Part shown: one piece after another, positions 18,224-28,478 of the stretch
Layout of the letters: the number at the start of each line of letters is the position of its first letter
Numbering within the stretch: the first letter of the stretch is position 1
Source: Acidovorax sp. GBBC 1281
Lineage (GTDB): Bacteria; Pseudomonadota; Gammaproteobacteria; Burkholderiales; Burkholderiaceae_C
Assembly: GCF_028473645.1 (NCBI RefSeq)
Contig: NZ_CP097269.1
Coordinates: forward strand, 4,048,001-4,112,000
Length of the DNA: 64,000 nucleotides
Direction of reading: 5' to 3'
Notes under the pieces: generated by a model
The model's input: only the letters and a program-made list of their open reading frames with translations
Database searches by the model: none
What the model was told of the DNA's origin: nothing
Translations under genes and position numbers: made by a program

Positions 18224-18412
18224 GCCAGCGCTCCGGGGGTTGCGGGTTCGGGAAGGGATGTTCCGATCATCCATCGGTTTGGAGGCGGCATTTCCGATGC
18301 CCCTCCCTTCGCCGGCAGGGGCCGCGCGCCTATCGTGCAAGGCCGTGCCACCGGCGTCCTCGCGGACCGCGCCCTGGCTTTCTTTGGCCCCTTTTCTCAA
18401 GGAACCCTTCCC

Positions 18413-19021
18413 ATGCAGTTGGTTGGAATGCTGGACTCCCCCTATGTGCGCCGTGTCGCTGTGTCGCTGCGGCTGCTGGAACTGCCCTTCGAGCACCTGC
18501 CCCTCTCGGTGTTCAGCACCTTCGAGGCCTTCGGCCGCATCAACCCGGTGGTGAAGGCCCCGACGCTGGTGGCCGACGACGGCACGGTGCTGATGGATTC
18601 GGGGCTGATCCTGCAGTGGGCAGGCACCCTGTCGCGCCACCGCCTTCAGCCGCTCGACGGGTCCGCGCTGCTGCGCGATCTGCGCCTCACCGGCCTGGCG
18701 CTGGCCGCCTGCGAGAAGGCCGTGCAGCGGGTGTACGAACAGAACCTGCGTCCTGCGGACAAGCAGCATGCCCCCTGGATCGACCGCGTGAGCGGCCAGT
18801 TGCTGGCGGCCTGCGGGCAGCTCGAAGCCGAACTGGCCCAGGCCCCCCTGCCGGCGCCCGAGCAGGCCATCACCGATGCCGGCGTCACCATCGCCGTGGC
18901 GTGGGACTTCATGCAGAGCATGGTCGCCGATACCGTCCTGGCCGCCGACCACCCCGCCCTGGCCGCCTATGCGGAACAGGCGGAGCGGCTGCCGGCGTTT
19001 CTCGCCTGTCCGGCCCGTTGA
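18413..19021 (+). CDS. Glutathione S-transferase-like protein
   Basis: Cytoplasmic GST-fold protein of 202 residues. The thioredoxin-like N-terminal domain contains [20 protein letters not shown] with Ser9 in the position of the usual GST active-site Ser/Cys, the cis-Pro region [10 protein letters not shown] and the glutathione-binding DSGLILQW. The C-terminal helical domain spans ~90-200. Likely roles are glutathione conjugation or stress detoxification; the substrate is unknown. It is divergent from the Lrp-type regulator, which may control it. An in-frame upstream extension to 17672 overlaps the regulator and was rejected. Confidence 0.87.
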   Translation: MQLVGMLDSPYVRRVAVSLRLLELPFEHLPLSVFSTFEAFGRINPVVKAPTLVADDGTVLMDSGLILQWAGTLSRHRLQPLDGSALLRDLRLTGLALAACEKAVQRVYEQNLRPADKQHAPWIDRVSGQLLAACGQLEAELAQAPLPAPEQAITDAGVTIAVAWDFMQSMVADTVLAADHPALAAYAEQAERLPAFLACPAR

Positions 19022-19216
19022 GGGCTGCGCGCCGGCGCACGTTCCACCGGCCGCGAAGTCTGTCACCTGGCTGACATATCGGCGATCCGGCGACCCGCCC
19101 GCGCGGCCTGCATGCACCGGATCGCCGCCCCAAAACCGGCGCATTCCACCGCGGTGGCAGGGTGCGCGCAGCCTCCCGCCACCCCGGCGCGCGCTGCATG
19201 TACGTATTTCCCACCA

Positions 19217-19230
19217 TGTGGATTTCCACA
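19217..19230. promoter_or_regulatory. Perfect 14-bp palindrome upstream of dctA
   Basis: TGTGGA-TT-TCCACA, 78 bp before the dctA start at 19308. The symmetry and position suit a regulator operator; the binding protein is unknown. Confidence 0.3.
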
Positions 19231-19307
19231 ATCGCGCAGGCCATGGCACAGGCATACATTCACGCACCTCCAAAATGAGCGCTGCTGGCGACGGTACGCG
19301 CAGACCT

Positions 19308-20660
19308 ATGCAAGAGACACGCACGCTCCCCCCCAAGAGACCCCTTTACCGCTCGCTATACATCCAGGTGCTCTTCGCCGTCGTCGTCGGCGTGCTGCTG
19401 GGGCACTTCTACCCCGCACTGGGCGAGCAGATGAAGCCGCTGGGCGACGGCTTCATCAAGCTGATCAAGATGATCATCGCGCCCATCATCTTCTGCACGG
19501 TGGTGATCGGCATCGCGGGCATGGAAGACATGAAAAAGGTCGGCCGCACCGGCGGCCTGGCCCTGCTGTATTTCGAGATCGTGAGCACGGTCGCGCTGAT
19601 CATCGGCCTGATCGTGGTCAACGTGCTGCAGCCCGGCGCCGGCATGAACGTGGATGCCTCCACCATCGACACCAAGTCGATCGCCGCCTACACCGCGCCC
19701 GGCAAGATGGGCACCACCACCGACTTCCTGATGAACATCATCCCCACCACGGTGGTCGATGCGTTCGCCAAGGGCGAGATCCTGCAGGTGCTGCTGATCG
19801 CCGTGATGTTCGGCTTCGCCCTGCACCGCTTCGGCGGCCGCGGCACGCTGGTGTTCGACTTCATCGAGAAGACCTCGCACGTGCTGTTCACCATCGTCGG
19901 CTACATCATGAAGGTGGCGCCCATCGGTGCCTTCGGTGCGATGTCGTTCACCATCGGCAAGTACGGCGTGGGCTCGCTGCTGTCGCTGGGCAAGCTGATG
20001 GGCTCGTTCTACCTGACCTGCCTGCTGTTCATCTTCATCGTGCTGGGCGCCATTGCGCGCTTCCACGGCTTCTCGATCTGGAAGTTCATCAAGTACATCA
20101 AGGAAGAGCTGCTGATCGTGCTGGGCACGTCCTCCAGCGAATCCGTGCTGCCGCGCATGATGGAAAAGATGGAGAACCTGGGCGCCAAGAAGACCACCGT
20201 GGGCCTGGTGATTCCCACCGGCTACTCGTTCAACCTGGACGGCACCTCCATCTACCTGACCATGGCCGCCGTGTTCATCGCGCAGGCCACCAACACGCCA
20301 CTGGACATCACGCACCAGATCACGCTGCTGCTGGTGCTGCTGCTCACCTCCAAGGGCGCGGCCGGGATCACGGGCAGCGGCTTCATCGTGCTGGCGGCCT
20401 CGCTGTCGGCGGTGGGCCACGTGCCGGTGGCGGGCCTGGCGCTCATCCTGGGCATCGACCGCTTCATGTCCGAGGCGCGCGCGCTCACCAACCTGGTGGG
20501 CAACGGCGTGGCCACCATCGTGGTCGCCAAGTGGACCGGCGACCTCGACGAGAACAAGCTCAAGCAGCGCCTGAACGACCCGAACTGGGTGGACGCGCAG
20601 GAGCCCGAGGTGCTGCTGGACGCGAAGACCGAACGCATGGACACGAGCGGCCACCGCTGA
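19308..20660 (+). CDS. dctA: C4-dicarboxylate:cation symporter DctA
   Basis: Inner-membrane transporter of 450 residues importing succinate, fumarate and malate with protons or sodium. N-terminal [20 protein letters not shown] and [20 protein letters not shown] are typical of DctA. The re-entrant loop [19 protein letters not shown] and the substrate/cation motif [17 protein letters not shown] are intact, as is [15 protein letters not shown] in the last helix. The start at 19308 ([12 protein letters not shown]) fits the family; an in-frame ATG at 19275 would add 11 residues. The gene is monocistronic, ending in a strong hairpin terminator. Confidence 0.95.
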   Translation: MQETRTLPPKRPLYRSLYIQVLFAVVVGVLLGHFYPALGEQMKPLGDGFIKLIKMIIAPIIFCTVVIGIAGMEDMKKVGRTGGLALLYFEIVSTVALIIGLIVVNVLQPGAGMNVDASTIDTKSIAAYTAPGKMGTTTDFLMNIIPTTVVDAFAKGEILQVLLIAVMFGFALHRFGGRGTLVFDFIEKTSHVLFTIVGYIMKVAPIGAFGAMSFTIGKYGVGSLLSLGKLMGSFYLTCLLFIFIVLGAIARFHGFSIWKFIKYIKEELLIVLGTSSSESVLPRMMEKMENLGAKKTTVGLVIPTGYSFNLDGTSIYLTMAAVFIAQATNTPLDITHQITLLLVLLLTSKGAAGITGSGFIVLAASLSAVGHVPVAGLALILGIDRFMSEARALTNLVGNGVATIVVAKWTGDLDENKLKQRLNDPNWVDAQEPEVLLDAKTERMDTSGHR

Positions 20661-20699
20661 GGCGGCAGGCTCCATGGGGCCTTGCGCCCCACCCCGTCA

Positions 20700-20721
20700 G
20701 GCCGGCTTTCGCCGGCCTTTT
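20700..20721 (+). terminator. Rho-independent terminator after dctA
   Basis: Perfect 7-bp stem GGCCGGC / GCCGGCC around a TTTC loop followed by four T residues, 40 bp after the dctA stop. Confidence 0.85.
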
Positions 20722-20765
20722 CATTGCCGTCTGCGTAGACGCCGCTGATGGGCGGATGGATCCGT

Positions 20766-21584
20766 TTACAGCGCCGACGTGTCGGTGAACACGGTCGGGT
20801 CCGGCAGGTGGTCGGCGAGCCAGCCGGGATCGAGCTGCAGCGCCTGCAGCAGTTCGTCCGGCAACGCGCCGATCGTCTCCGCCACGCTCGCCTTGGGGCC
20901 GACGGCGATCTCCGCCAGCAGCGTGGCCACGTGCACGATGGCGCCCAGGCGGCAGAACGATGGGCTGGCCAGCGGGTCGGAGGCCGTCTCCAGCGCACGC
21001 ACCACCTCGTCGGGGAATTTCCACTGCCGCGCCAGTTCGGCCGTGATCTGCCCTTCGGTGAAGCCCAGCAGGCTCTGCTCGCGCTGCCAGCGTCCGCCGG
21101 GCAGGTGCGGCAGGCGTTCGATCTCCACGATCTCGCTCGGCGCCTTCTGGGCGATGATCAGCTCGCCCAGCCGCACCATGAAGCCCGTGAGCCACGATTG
21201 CTGCACGTCGGTGCCCAGCGCCCGTGCCAGCCACTGCGCGTAGCCGGCGCAGGCCATGCTTTCCTTCCAGAACTCCTGCCGGTCCACGCCCGGCGCGTCG
21301 GCGAACGAGCCCGTCATGCACGCCGCCAGGGCCAGCGTGCGCACCTGGTTGAGCCCCACCATGTTGATGGCGTCGTCGAGCGAGGAGACCTGGCGCGGCA
21401 GCCCGAACCGCGCGCTGTTGGCCATGCGGACCAGCTTGGCGGTGAGCGAAGGGTCCTTGGAGATGGCGGCACGCACCTTCTCGAAGGGGATGTCGTCGTC
21501 GTGCAGGGTCTGGATCAGGCTGCGGGCCACCTCGGGCATGGTGGGCAGCTTGACCTCCTGGAGGAAAGCGGCGAGTGCGGGCAT
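20766..21584 (-). CDS. HDOD domain signalling protein
   Basis: Cytoplasmic protein of 272 residues consisting of one HDOD domain (about 8-210). It opens with LQEVKLPTMPEVARSLIQTL, with the helical core SKDPSLTAKLVRMANSARFG and INMVGLNQVRTLALA. HDOD domains are HD-like folds lacking the phosphohydrolase metal ligands and usually act as scaffolds in c-di-GMP, chemotaxis or stress signalling. No partner domain is present. It is convergent with dctA, with the dctA terminator between them. Confidence 0.88.
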   Translation of the reverse strand: MPALAAFLQEVKLPTMPEVARSLIQTLHDDDIPFEKVRAAISKDPSLTAKLVRMANSARFGLPRQVSSLDDAINMVGLNQVRTLALAACMTGSFADAPGVDRQEFWKESMACAGYAQWLARALGTDVQQSWLTGFMVRLGELIIAQKAPSEIVEIERLPHLPGGRWQREQSLLGFTEGQITAELARQWKFPDEVVRALETASDPLASPSFCRLGAIVHVATLLAEIAVGPKASVAETIGALPDELLQALQLDPGWLADHLPDPTVFTDTSAL

Positions 21585-21762
21585 GCGGACGACCTTTTCT
21601 TGAAGGGGGTGTGCAGGCCGGCCTTCCAGCCCGCTGGTGTTTTTGTATCACCGTCTCGGCGCCCGCCGGGCAGGGAATTCACCAGCCCGCGGGTTTGTGC
21701 TGCCCTCGCAACGGCGGACCCCGCAGCCCTGCCCACGCCCTTGCAGGCCATGGCCGCTTGCG

Positions 21763-22419
21763 CTATACGCCCAGCCGGAAGGTGCGCTCCAGCGCCACCG
21801 TCAGGCGGTCGGCCAGGCGGTTCGAGGCGGCCTGCGTGGGGTGGATGCCGTCGGTCGTGTCCCTGTCCACCGAGAACGGCATCGAATCCCAGTGCGCATG
21901 CACCGTGCGGGTGTCGGCCGCCACCCGGCGGATGGCCGCATTGATCGCCTGCATGGTGGCGAGCGCCGCGGGGCCGAAGATCTTGTCGGAGACCGGGGTG
22001 ATCCCGGTGACCACGGCGGCATGCCCCAGCGAATGCACGCAGCGGATGAGGCCGCGGTAATCGTCCTCAAACGCCTCGATGTCGAAGCCCGGGCGTGCGT
22101 GGTCGTTCACCCCCACCTGCAGGACCACGATGCGCGACGGGTGCGGCTCTGTATCGAACGGGCCCTGCGGCCCGCGGGGGAAAAGCTCGGGCGGCGCGCT
22201 GTCGAAAGGCGCGTCGTAGCCTCGCACCAGGTCGTACGCCTGGAGGCCGGCCGCCGTGCGGTCGTCAATCACCCAGCGCGGGCGCCTGGCCAAAATGCGC
22301 TGCGCCGGCGTTTGCGCGTGCCGCCAGGTCGTGGACGCGGGATCGAAGCCGAACAGAATGCTGTCGCCGTCAAGCTCCACCGAGCATGGCCGCTGCGGGC
22401 CGAAAACTGCATCTCCCAT
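21763..22419 (-). CDS. SGNH/GDSL-type hydrolase
   Basis: Single-domain SGNH hydrolase of 218 residues. Block I is VELDGDSILFG (nucleophile Ser in GDSI), block III is LQVGVNDHARPG (Asn of the oxyanion hole) and block V is DGIHPT (catalytic Asp and His). No signal peptide is seen. The family includes esterases, lipases and carbohydrate acetylesterases; the substrate is unknown. Start 22419 (MGDAVFGPQ) leaves a short leader before block I; an upstream in-frame ATG at 22449 adds ten basic residues. It lies between the HDOD gene and the T6SS island and is divergent from vgrG. Confidence 0.85.
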   Translation of the reverse strand: MGDAVFGPQRPCSVELDGDSILFGFDPASTTWRHAQTPAQRILARRPRWVIDDRTAAGLQAYDLVRGYDAPFDSAPPELFPRGPQGPFDTEPHPSRIVVLQVGVNDHARPGFDIEAFEDDYRGLIRCVHSLGHAAVVTGITPVSDKIFGPAALATMQAINAAIRRVAADTRTVHAHWDSMPFSVDRDTTDGIHPTQAASNRLADRLTVALERTFRLGV

Positions 22420-22641
22420 GGATTCCCTTTTTATCTGGTTGCGTAGCACCCGGCGACTGCTGCCGGATCACTTCGCAGTCCACCACAACCCCGCTGAAAC
22501 CACAACGGACGCAGTGGCAGATAACCCCACGAACATCTGGATGCAATTTAGGCTGTTGCGCCGCACAAACGCGCGGTGCCGATGGGCAGGCCTCGCCAGC
22601 ATAATGCGGACCCGATTCAAAGCTAAGAAACAATTTCTCGC

Positions 22642-24969
22642 ATGACTAATCGCCGCGTAACAATTCAAACGCCTTTGGGAGAGGCGTTGCAATTCAGGCA
22701 ATTGAAAGGAAGCGAGGCACTGTCCGCTTTGTTTGAATTCGAGATCGACCTGATTTCCAAGAACAAGGGCATCGACCCGAAAGCCTTGCTGGGCCTCGCC
22801 AGCACGGTCGTGGTGGAAACAGAAGGACTGGGCCGGCGTTACCTGGACGGTATTGCCACGGGCTTTGGCATGCAGGGCCAGGACACCTCGGCCAATTACG
22901 CCTACCGCATGGTGCTGCGCCCCTGGCTGTGGCTGGCCACGCGGCGCAGCGATTTCAAGATCTTCCAGGAAATGACCGTCCCGGATATCGTGGAGAGCGT
23001 GCTGCAGAAATACGGCCAGCCGATGCAGAAAAAGCTCTCCCGGGCTTATCGCGTGCGGCCCTATACCGTGCAATACCACGAGACCGATTTCGCCTTCATC
23101 GCGCGGCTGTGCGAATCCGAAGGCATTTACTGGTATTTCGAACACCAGCCCGGCAGCCACACGCTGGTGTTCGCCGACGACGTGATGGGCTCGCACAGCC
23201 CGCTGCCGGGCGGCCACGTGATTCCCTTCCACCCACCGGGCAAGGCCGCCCTGGCCGACCGGGAACACATCTTTTCCTGGCACATGGGCCAGCAGGTGCA
23301 GCCCGGCCGGGCCTACCTGGACGACTACGACTTCAAGAAGCCGCGCGCCGATCTGTCCGACATGCGCCAGTCCCCGCCAGGGCATGCCCACGACAGCTAC
23401 GAGAGGTACGAGTGGCCCGGGGGCTACACCGAGTTTTCCGACGGGGAAACCTACACCCGGCTGCAGATGGAAACCGGCCTGGCCAGCCACCACCGCGCCC
23501 AGGCGAAGTTGAACAAGCGCAGCATCGCCCCCGGCTACACCATCGTGCTGGACAACTACCCGCGCGAAGACCAGAACCAGCAGTACCTGGTGGTGTCGGT
23601 CGAGTACTACCTGGAAGAAAACGCCCAGGCCAGCCTGGGCCTGAACGGCGTGGGCCAGACCCAGGGCGGCTCGATCCAGCGCTTTTTGATGGAGGTGCAC
23701 CCCACCGCCATGCCCTATCGCCCCGTCGTCGCCACGCCCCGCCCTCGCACCACGGGCCCGCAGACGGCCGTGGTCGTGGGCCCGCCGGGCGAGGAGATCT
23801 GGACCGACCAGTACGGCCGGGTGAAAGTGCAGTTCCACTGGGACCGCATCGGCGCGATGGACGAGAACTCCAGCTGCTGGGTGCGCGTGTCCTCCACCTG
23901 GGCGGGGCCGCAGTTCGGCAACGTGTTCATTCCGCGCATCGGCATGGAGGTGATCGTCGACTTCCTGAACGGCGATCCCGACTACCCCATCATCCTGGGC
24001 TGCGTGTACAACGCCGACAACATGCCGCCCTGGGGCCTGCCCGGCAACGCGACGCAGTCGGGCATCAAGACCAAATCGAGCAAGGGCGGCGCCTTCGGCC
24101 CGGGCCTCAAGAACGGCGCCGGCGACGCGAACGCGCTGCGCTTCGAAGACAAGGCCGGGGCCGAGCAGCTGTGGCTGCATGCGCAGAAGGACCAGCTCAC
24201 CGAAGTCGAGAACGACGAGGACAAGTGGGTCGGCAACGACCGGCGCAAGACCATCGACCGGGACGAAACCAACGTGATCCACCGGGACCGCACGGAGACG
24301 GTGGACCGCGATGAAAAGATCACCTTGCACAACAACCGCACGGAGCGGGTGGACCACGACGAAAAAATCAGCATCGGCGACAACCGGCGCGAGGACGTGG
24401 GCATCGAAGAGACGGTGAGCATCGGCAAGAACCGCACCAAGACCATCGGCAGGAACGAGAAGGACAAGATCGGCAGCAATTGGTCGATCAAGGTCGGCAA
24501 GTTCAAGACCGAGACCATCGGCATCGCCTCGATGCAGAACGTGGGCGTCGGCCGCATGGAAAACGTGGGCGTGGTCTACAACCTCAACGTGGGCGCCATC
24601 ATGGCCACCATCGTGGGCAAGAACCAGAGCACCACCGTGGGCAGCGACCAGGACGTCAAGGTCGGCACCAACCAGAGCACGGTGGTGGGCACCAAGTACA
24701 GCCTCAACGTGGGAGGAGGCGGCGGGGGCGGCGGAGATGCCGGCGGCGGCGGCATGGCCAAGAACGTGACCGCGCCCTCGGGCGGTGGCGAAGGCGGCGG
24801 CGGAGCCGGCTCCAGCATCACCATGGATGCCGAGACGATCACCATGAAGGTGGGCTCCAGCTCGCTCATCCTCCAGGCCGACGGCACCATCACCGTCAAC
24901 GGCAACAGCATCCGCCTCATCGGCGCAAGCGACGTCACCACGCTTTCCGGAGGCATCCATGAAAACTGA
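22642..24969 (+). CDS. vgrG: Type VI secretion system spike protein VgrG (TssI)
   Basis: T6SS needle-tip protein of 775 residues forming the trimeric spike that carries effectors. The gp27-like part includes FQEMTVPDIVESVLQKYG and HETDFAFIARLCESEGIYWYF split over residues ~130-170. The gp5-OB region has EIWTDQYGRVKVQFHWDR and SSCWVRVSSTWAG, followed by a long beta-helix of short repeats (residues ~530-690: DRRKTIDRDETN, VDHDEKISIGD and so on). A Gly-rich linker and a final beta-helix tail (ETITMKVGSSSL) close it. No extra catalytic domain is visible, so cargo should come from the downstream genes. Its 5' region is more AT-rich than the rest. Confidence 0.95.
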   Translation: MTNRRVTIQTPLGEALQFRQLKGSEALSALFEFEIDLISKNKGIDPKALLGLASTVVVETEGLGRRYLDGIATGFGMQGQDTSANYAYRMVLRPWLWLATRRSDFKIFQEMTVPDIVESVLQKYGQPMQKKLSRAYRVRPYTVQYHETDFAFIARLCESEGIYWYFEHQPGSHTLVFADDVMGSHSPLPGGHVIPFHPPGKAALADREHIFSWHMGQQVQPGRAYLDDYDFKKPRADLSDMRQSPPGHAHDSYERYEWPGGYTEFSDGETYTRLQMETGLASHHRAQAKLNKRSIAPGYTIVLDNYPREDQNQQYLVVSVEYYLEENAQASLGLNGVGQTQGGSIQRFLMEVHPTAMPYRPVVATPRPRTTGPQTAVVVGPPGEEIWTDQYGRVKVQFHWDRIGAMDENSSCWVRVSSTWAGPQFGNVFIPRIGMEVIVDFLNGDPDYPIILGCVYNADNMPPWGLPGNATQSGIKTKSSKGGAFGPGLKNGAGDANALRFEDKAGAEQLWLHAQKDQLTEVENDEDKWVGNDRRKTIDRDETNVIHRDRTETVDRDEKITLHNNRTERVDHDEKISIGDNRREDVGIEETVSIGKNRTKTIGRNEKDKIGSNWSIKVGKFKTETIGIASMQNVGVGRMENVGVVYNLNVGAIMATIVGKNQSTTVGSDQDVKVGTNQSTVVGTKYSLNVGGGGGGGGDAGGGGMAKNVTAPSGGGEGGGGAGSSITMDAETITMKVGSSSLILQADGTITVNGNSIRLIGASDVTTLSGGIHEN

Positions 24970-25471
24970 TTCCCGCATGCTCCGAAGCACCCTGCCTGTG
25001 GACGGACCCGCCGCAGATCCCGCCACCGCGTGGTCGCTCCAGCCCGCCCAGGTCCTGCGCCAGGATGCGGATGGAACCGTGGTCCTTCGCTGCCAGGGCC
25101 GCGAACACCGCGCGGAACTGGCCTCTCAAGTACCCGGCGTGATCGAAGGCCAGTTCGTGCTGGCCGCGCTGGGCTCCGGCCAGGAAGCACCGGCACCGGG
25201 TGGCGGGCCCCTGCCCTCGCTGATCGTTGCCGCCTGGCCCTGCCCCGGCGCGCCGGCCACACCGCCCTGGCAGTTCGACCGGGCCACCGGCGCGCTGTCG
25301 CTCGAAGTGACCCACCTGGACGTGAGTGCGGTGAGCCGCGTGCTGCTGCGCTGCGCCGATGCGCGCATGCAGTTTTCCCAGGACGGATCGGTCGAGACCC
25401 GGGGTCACCAGATCACATCGGCCGCCGTCGAAACCCATCGCATCGAAGGCGGCTCCATCGAGTTGAACTGA
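24959..25471 (+). CDS. DUF6484-type VgrG-associated protein
   Basis: Protein of 170 residues starting inside the last codons of vgrG (11-bp overlap), so coupled to it. The segment VLRQDADGTVVLRCQGREHRAEL and a later run of alternating hydrophobics (LEVTHLDVSAVSRVLLRC) suggest a beta-rich fold. Small proteins with this layout commonly follow vgrG in beta-proteobacteria and are grouped as DUF6484; I assign that family from memory of the pattern. The function is unproved; adaptor or spike-associated roles are plausible. Confidence 0.6.
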   Translation: MKTDSRMLRSTLPVDGPAADPATAWSLQPAQVLRQDADGTVVLRCQGREHRAELASQVPGVIEGQFVLAALGSGQEAPAPGGGPLPSLIVAAWPCPGAPATPPWQFDRATGALSLEVTHLDVSAVSRVLLRCADARMQFSQDGSVETRGHQITSAAVETHRIEGGSIELN

Positions 25472-25568
25472 CCCGGTTCGCCGCGATGCGTCGCGCCTGC
25501 GCCCGCTGCGCGATGCCCTGGCCGCCCTCTCCGGTTCCGATGGAGTTTCCGACGGTGCCGCTGCCTGC

Positions 25569-26945
25569 GTGCTTTTCTTCGCCTGGCCCATGATCACTCG
25601 CCTTCGCCCTTCCGCGCCCCCTCCACTGCCCGGCATGCTGGCCCGGCAGATGGGCATCGCCGTGCGCGCCTATGGGCGCCGGGCGGGGCTTCTTCGCCCG
25701 GCCTACACCGTCCGGGCCCTCAAGGCCGTCGATCAGCGGCTGGACGCGCTGATGGACGTCTGCCGCTACTACGGGCCGGCGTGCCTGGACGAAGTGGCCT
25801 GCGTGGAGGCGCAGGCGCAGACCCGCCCCGAAGAAATCGCGGGGGCGGCCTTCGTGCGCATCGCGCTCGCGGAGCGGCACGAACCCGATGCGTCCGTGCG
25901 ACTGGAGGGGATCGCCCGTCTGCTCGCGGCCCAACCCATGTCCGTTCGGGACGCGCTGTGGTTCTATGCCGCGCCGCCAACCTGCGGCCACCTGCTGGCA
26001 TCGGACGACGCGCACCTGCTGGCCTGCGGTGTCGAGTTGGCGGGGCGGCTCGCCCTGCCGGAGCACATCGCCGGGGTGCACGCGGCAGCGGTGCGCGGCG
26101 CGGACCCGGATGCCTGCCTGCTGGCCTGCGCGCGCATGGGGCAGGTGCCACCCCGGGCAGAAGAACAATGGAAGGCCGTGCTGCAGGGTCAGGACCTCGC
26201 CCGGCAGATCACCGCGCTGCAGGCTCTGGGCACCATGGGCGGCCATCGGCTGCAGCCGGAACTGCGGCACTACATCGACCGCATCACCGCCGCAGACGAC
26301 CCCACCGAGCAATCGCACCCCGTGGGCTGGGCCGCCGCGGCCGACGCAGCGTTGGCGCTATGGGCCGCGCGCGAACCCGAAACGGCCCTGGGCGCCGTCC
26401 TGCAAGGGCTTCGGGTGCCCAACGACACCGCGCTGCGGGTCGCCGCCCTCGCGGGGCGCATCGAAGGGCTGCTGCCGGTGCTCGATTTCATCGAGCGGCA
26501 AGACCGGCCCGTGGAGCCCGGCGAACGCGACCTGCTGCGGCTGGTGTTCGGGCAGGTGCCGGGCGAGCTGACGAACACCCAAGGCACGGCCCGCGAGCGC
26601 CAGCGCGCCTTGCGCGTCCTCGCCTGCCAGGTGTTCGCGGCCAACGGCTGCACGGGGCTGGAGCCGGCCCACATCACCCGCTGGACGGACGCCGCGCTCA
26701 AGGACCGCCTCTGGGCGCTCGATGCCATCCGCATTCGTTCGGGCGGGCCGATCACGCAGACCCATCGCCTCGCACCAACCTTCGACGTCGGCCATGCGCT
26801 GCGAAGCTGGCTCTACGTGGAGCATGCGGCGGTGACCCACCGCCCGTTTCCGCTGTCCCACGAGGACCTTGCCGCACGGCAGATGGCCGCTGTGGAAACC
26901 GTGCAGCTCATGGACAGCCTGCAAGCCGATCCGCCCGCACCATGA
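25569..26945 (+). CDS. TIGR02270-type HEAT-repeat protein, T6SS-associated
   Basis: Alpha-helical protein of 458 residues with repeated Ala/Leu-rich helix pairs (for example ARQITALQALGTMGGHRLQP and TALRVAALAGRIEGLLPVL) consistent with HEAT-like repeats, and a conserved-looking C-terminus (PTFDVGHALRSWLYVEHAA). Proteins of this family occur with vgrG and DUF2169 genes in T6SS effector clusters. It probably acts in effector loading or assembly; this is inferred from context only. The real start may be 25590 (MITRLRP). Its stop overlaps the DUF2169 start as ATGA at 26942-26945. Confidence 0.65.
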   Translation: MLFFAWPMITRLRPSAPPPLPGMLARQMGIAVRAYGRRAGLLRPAYTVRALKAVDQRLDALMDVCRYYGPACLDEVACVEAQAQTRPEEIAGAAFVRIALAERHEPDASVRLEGIARLLAAQPMSVRDALWFYAAPPTCGHLLASDDAHLLACGVELAGRLALPEHIAGVHAAAVRGADPDACLLACARMGQVPPRAEEQWKAVLQGQDLARQITALQALGTMGGHRLQPELRHYIDRITAADDPTEQSHPVGWAAAADAALALWAAREPETALGAVLQGLRVPNDTALRVAALAGRIEGLLPVLDFIERQDRPVEPGERDLLRLVFGQVPGELTNTQGTARERQRALRVLACQVFAANGCTGLEPAHITRWTDAALKDRLWALDAIRIRSGGPITQTHRLAPTFDVGHALRSWLYVEHAAVTHRPFPLSHEDLAARQMAAVETVQLMDSLQADPPAP

Positions 26946-28083
26946 CGTGTCCGGTTCTCAACCACACGCCGTTCCGCGCGCAGGTCTTTCCGCACCGGGA
27001 TGCCGAGCGGCGCAGCGCGGCCCTGGTGATCGTCAAGGGCACGTGGCAGCTGGCGGCCGCCCCGGGCCTGCCGCCCCGGCTCGCGGCGGCACAGGACCAG
27101 GCCGCCATCTCCCGCGAGGGCGAGCGCCAGACACTCGGCAGCCTGCCCCTGGGCGCCGCCCAGGCCGCCGCCATCGCACCCCGCGCGCATGAACTCTGGA
27201 CCTGCCTGGAATCCGAGTACGTGCCGCCCAAGCCCCGCTTCGATTGCATCGTGAACGGCTGGGCGGTCGCACCGCAAGGCCGGCCCGTGCCAAGCATCGA
27301 CGCCGCAGTGGACTACCTGGCCCATGGCGGGTCGCGGCGCCTGATCGAACTGCGCGCGTTCGCGCCACGCACCTGGCTGCCGGAACTGGGGGCCATCGGC
27401 AGGCTGCGGGCCTCTGGCGAGGCCACCGCGTCGCGCATTCCGCTGCTGCGCCCCTTCGCCTTCGGCGGGCAGGAGAAAGACCCGCAGACGGGCCATGTGA
27501 ACGCCTTCGAGCCCAACCCGGAGGGCATGGGCTGGTACCGCAGCGCGGCCGCCGCCCGGGGCGCGCCGCTGCCGTGGCTTGAACCGCTGGACCGGGCCAT
27601 CACCACCTGGGACGACACCCTCGAACCCATCGCCCTCGGCCACGTGCCCCCCACCACGTCCCACGCCGCGACCTGCAGGGCACCTTCGGCGACGCCTGGC
27701 AATCGACCCGCGCGCCCGACCTGCCCGAGGATTTCGACCCACGCCACCACAACGCCGCGCCCGATGCGCTGCAACTGCGCGAAAGCCCCCGCCCGCGCCA
27801 TGCCCTGGCCCTGCATGGCATGTCGGAAGGGGGCCCGTTGTATTTCACCTGGCCCCCGCTCGCGCTGACCGTGCAGGCGGAGACCGCGGGCGGCACCCTG
27901 CTCCCACCCCAGGAACTGCGTTGGGACACCCTGCTGATGGACACCGCAACGCAGCGCGCCTCGCTGCTGTGGCGCGCCGTGATCGTGCCTCCCGCGCTGG
28001 AGCGGCTCGGCCTGGTCCATGTCACGGCCCACGCCCGCGCGCCGCAAGCGGCCTCTTCGTCTCCGGCCCTCTCCCTGAATTGA
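26942..28083 (+). pseudogene. DUF2169 domain protein with a frameshift at a C6 tract
   Basis: The first ~235 codons (MTCPVLNHTPFRAQVFPHRD...) match the DUF2169 T6SS accessory family: GTWQLAA, a PRFDCIVNGWAVAP-like block and LRPFAFGGQEKDPQTG. At the six-C run 27647-27652 the frame is lost. The rest of the domain continues in another frame from about 27653 (VPRRDLQGTFGDAWQSTRAP, then EDFDPRHHNAAPDALQL) to a stop at 28083. One added C would restore a ~380-residue protein. This may be a true loss, slippage-based phase variation, or a sequencing error. DUF2169 proteins are thought to be adaptors for Rhs or PAAR-type effectors. Confidence 0.75.
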
Positions 28084-28094
28084 ATCGCTTCGAC

Positions 28095-28478
28095 ATGCCC
28101 ACCCCTTCCACGGCCCCCGCCAAGCCAGGCCTTTGGCACATCGCGCACGCCGGCGCCATCACCTCGGCCGGCACCAGCGCCTGGCAATCCGCCGCGTCCT
28201 GGGTCGGTCTGCAAAAGCGGTTCCAGAAAAAGATCCACCCCGGCATCGGCCCCCAGGCGATCACCACCGCACCGTGCCCTGAAATCACGGCCGGCCAAAC
28301 GGATCTCCCCCGCCTGGCCCGGCTGCTCGGCGCGGCGCTGGCCGACATGGTGTCTTCGATGGCGCCGCAGGAGACCGATCTGGCGGGGGCGGCCCCGAGC
28401 CGCATCGCGCTGGCCCTGCCCGAGCGGCTGAACGACCGCGACGGCGCCGAGCTTTGGCAGCAGGCCCTGGCCGAACTC
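28095..28478 (+). pseudogene. Truncated beta-ketoacyl-synthase/thiolase-like T6SS accessory gene
   Basis: About 128 codons (MPTPSTAPAKPGLWHIAHAG..., RIALALPERLNDRDGAELWQ) resemble the N-terminus of thiolase-fold proteins found downstream of DUF2169 genes in T6SS clusters. Such proteins are normally over 300 residues. Here the frame degenerates after LWQQALAELG, where the DNA switches to rhs sequence in another frame. No active-site Cys region is present. Family assignment is tentative; truncation is clear from the loss of frame and the adjacent rhs homology. Confidence 0.5.
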
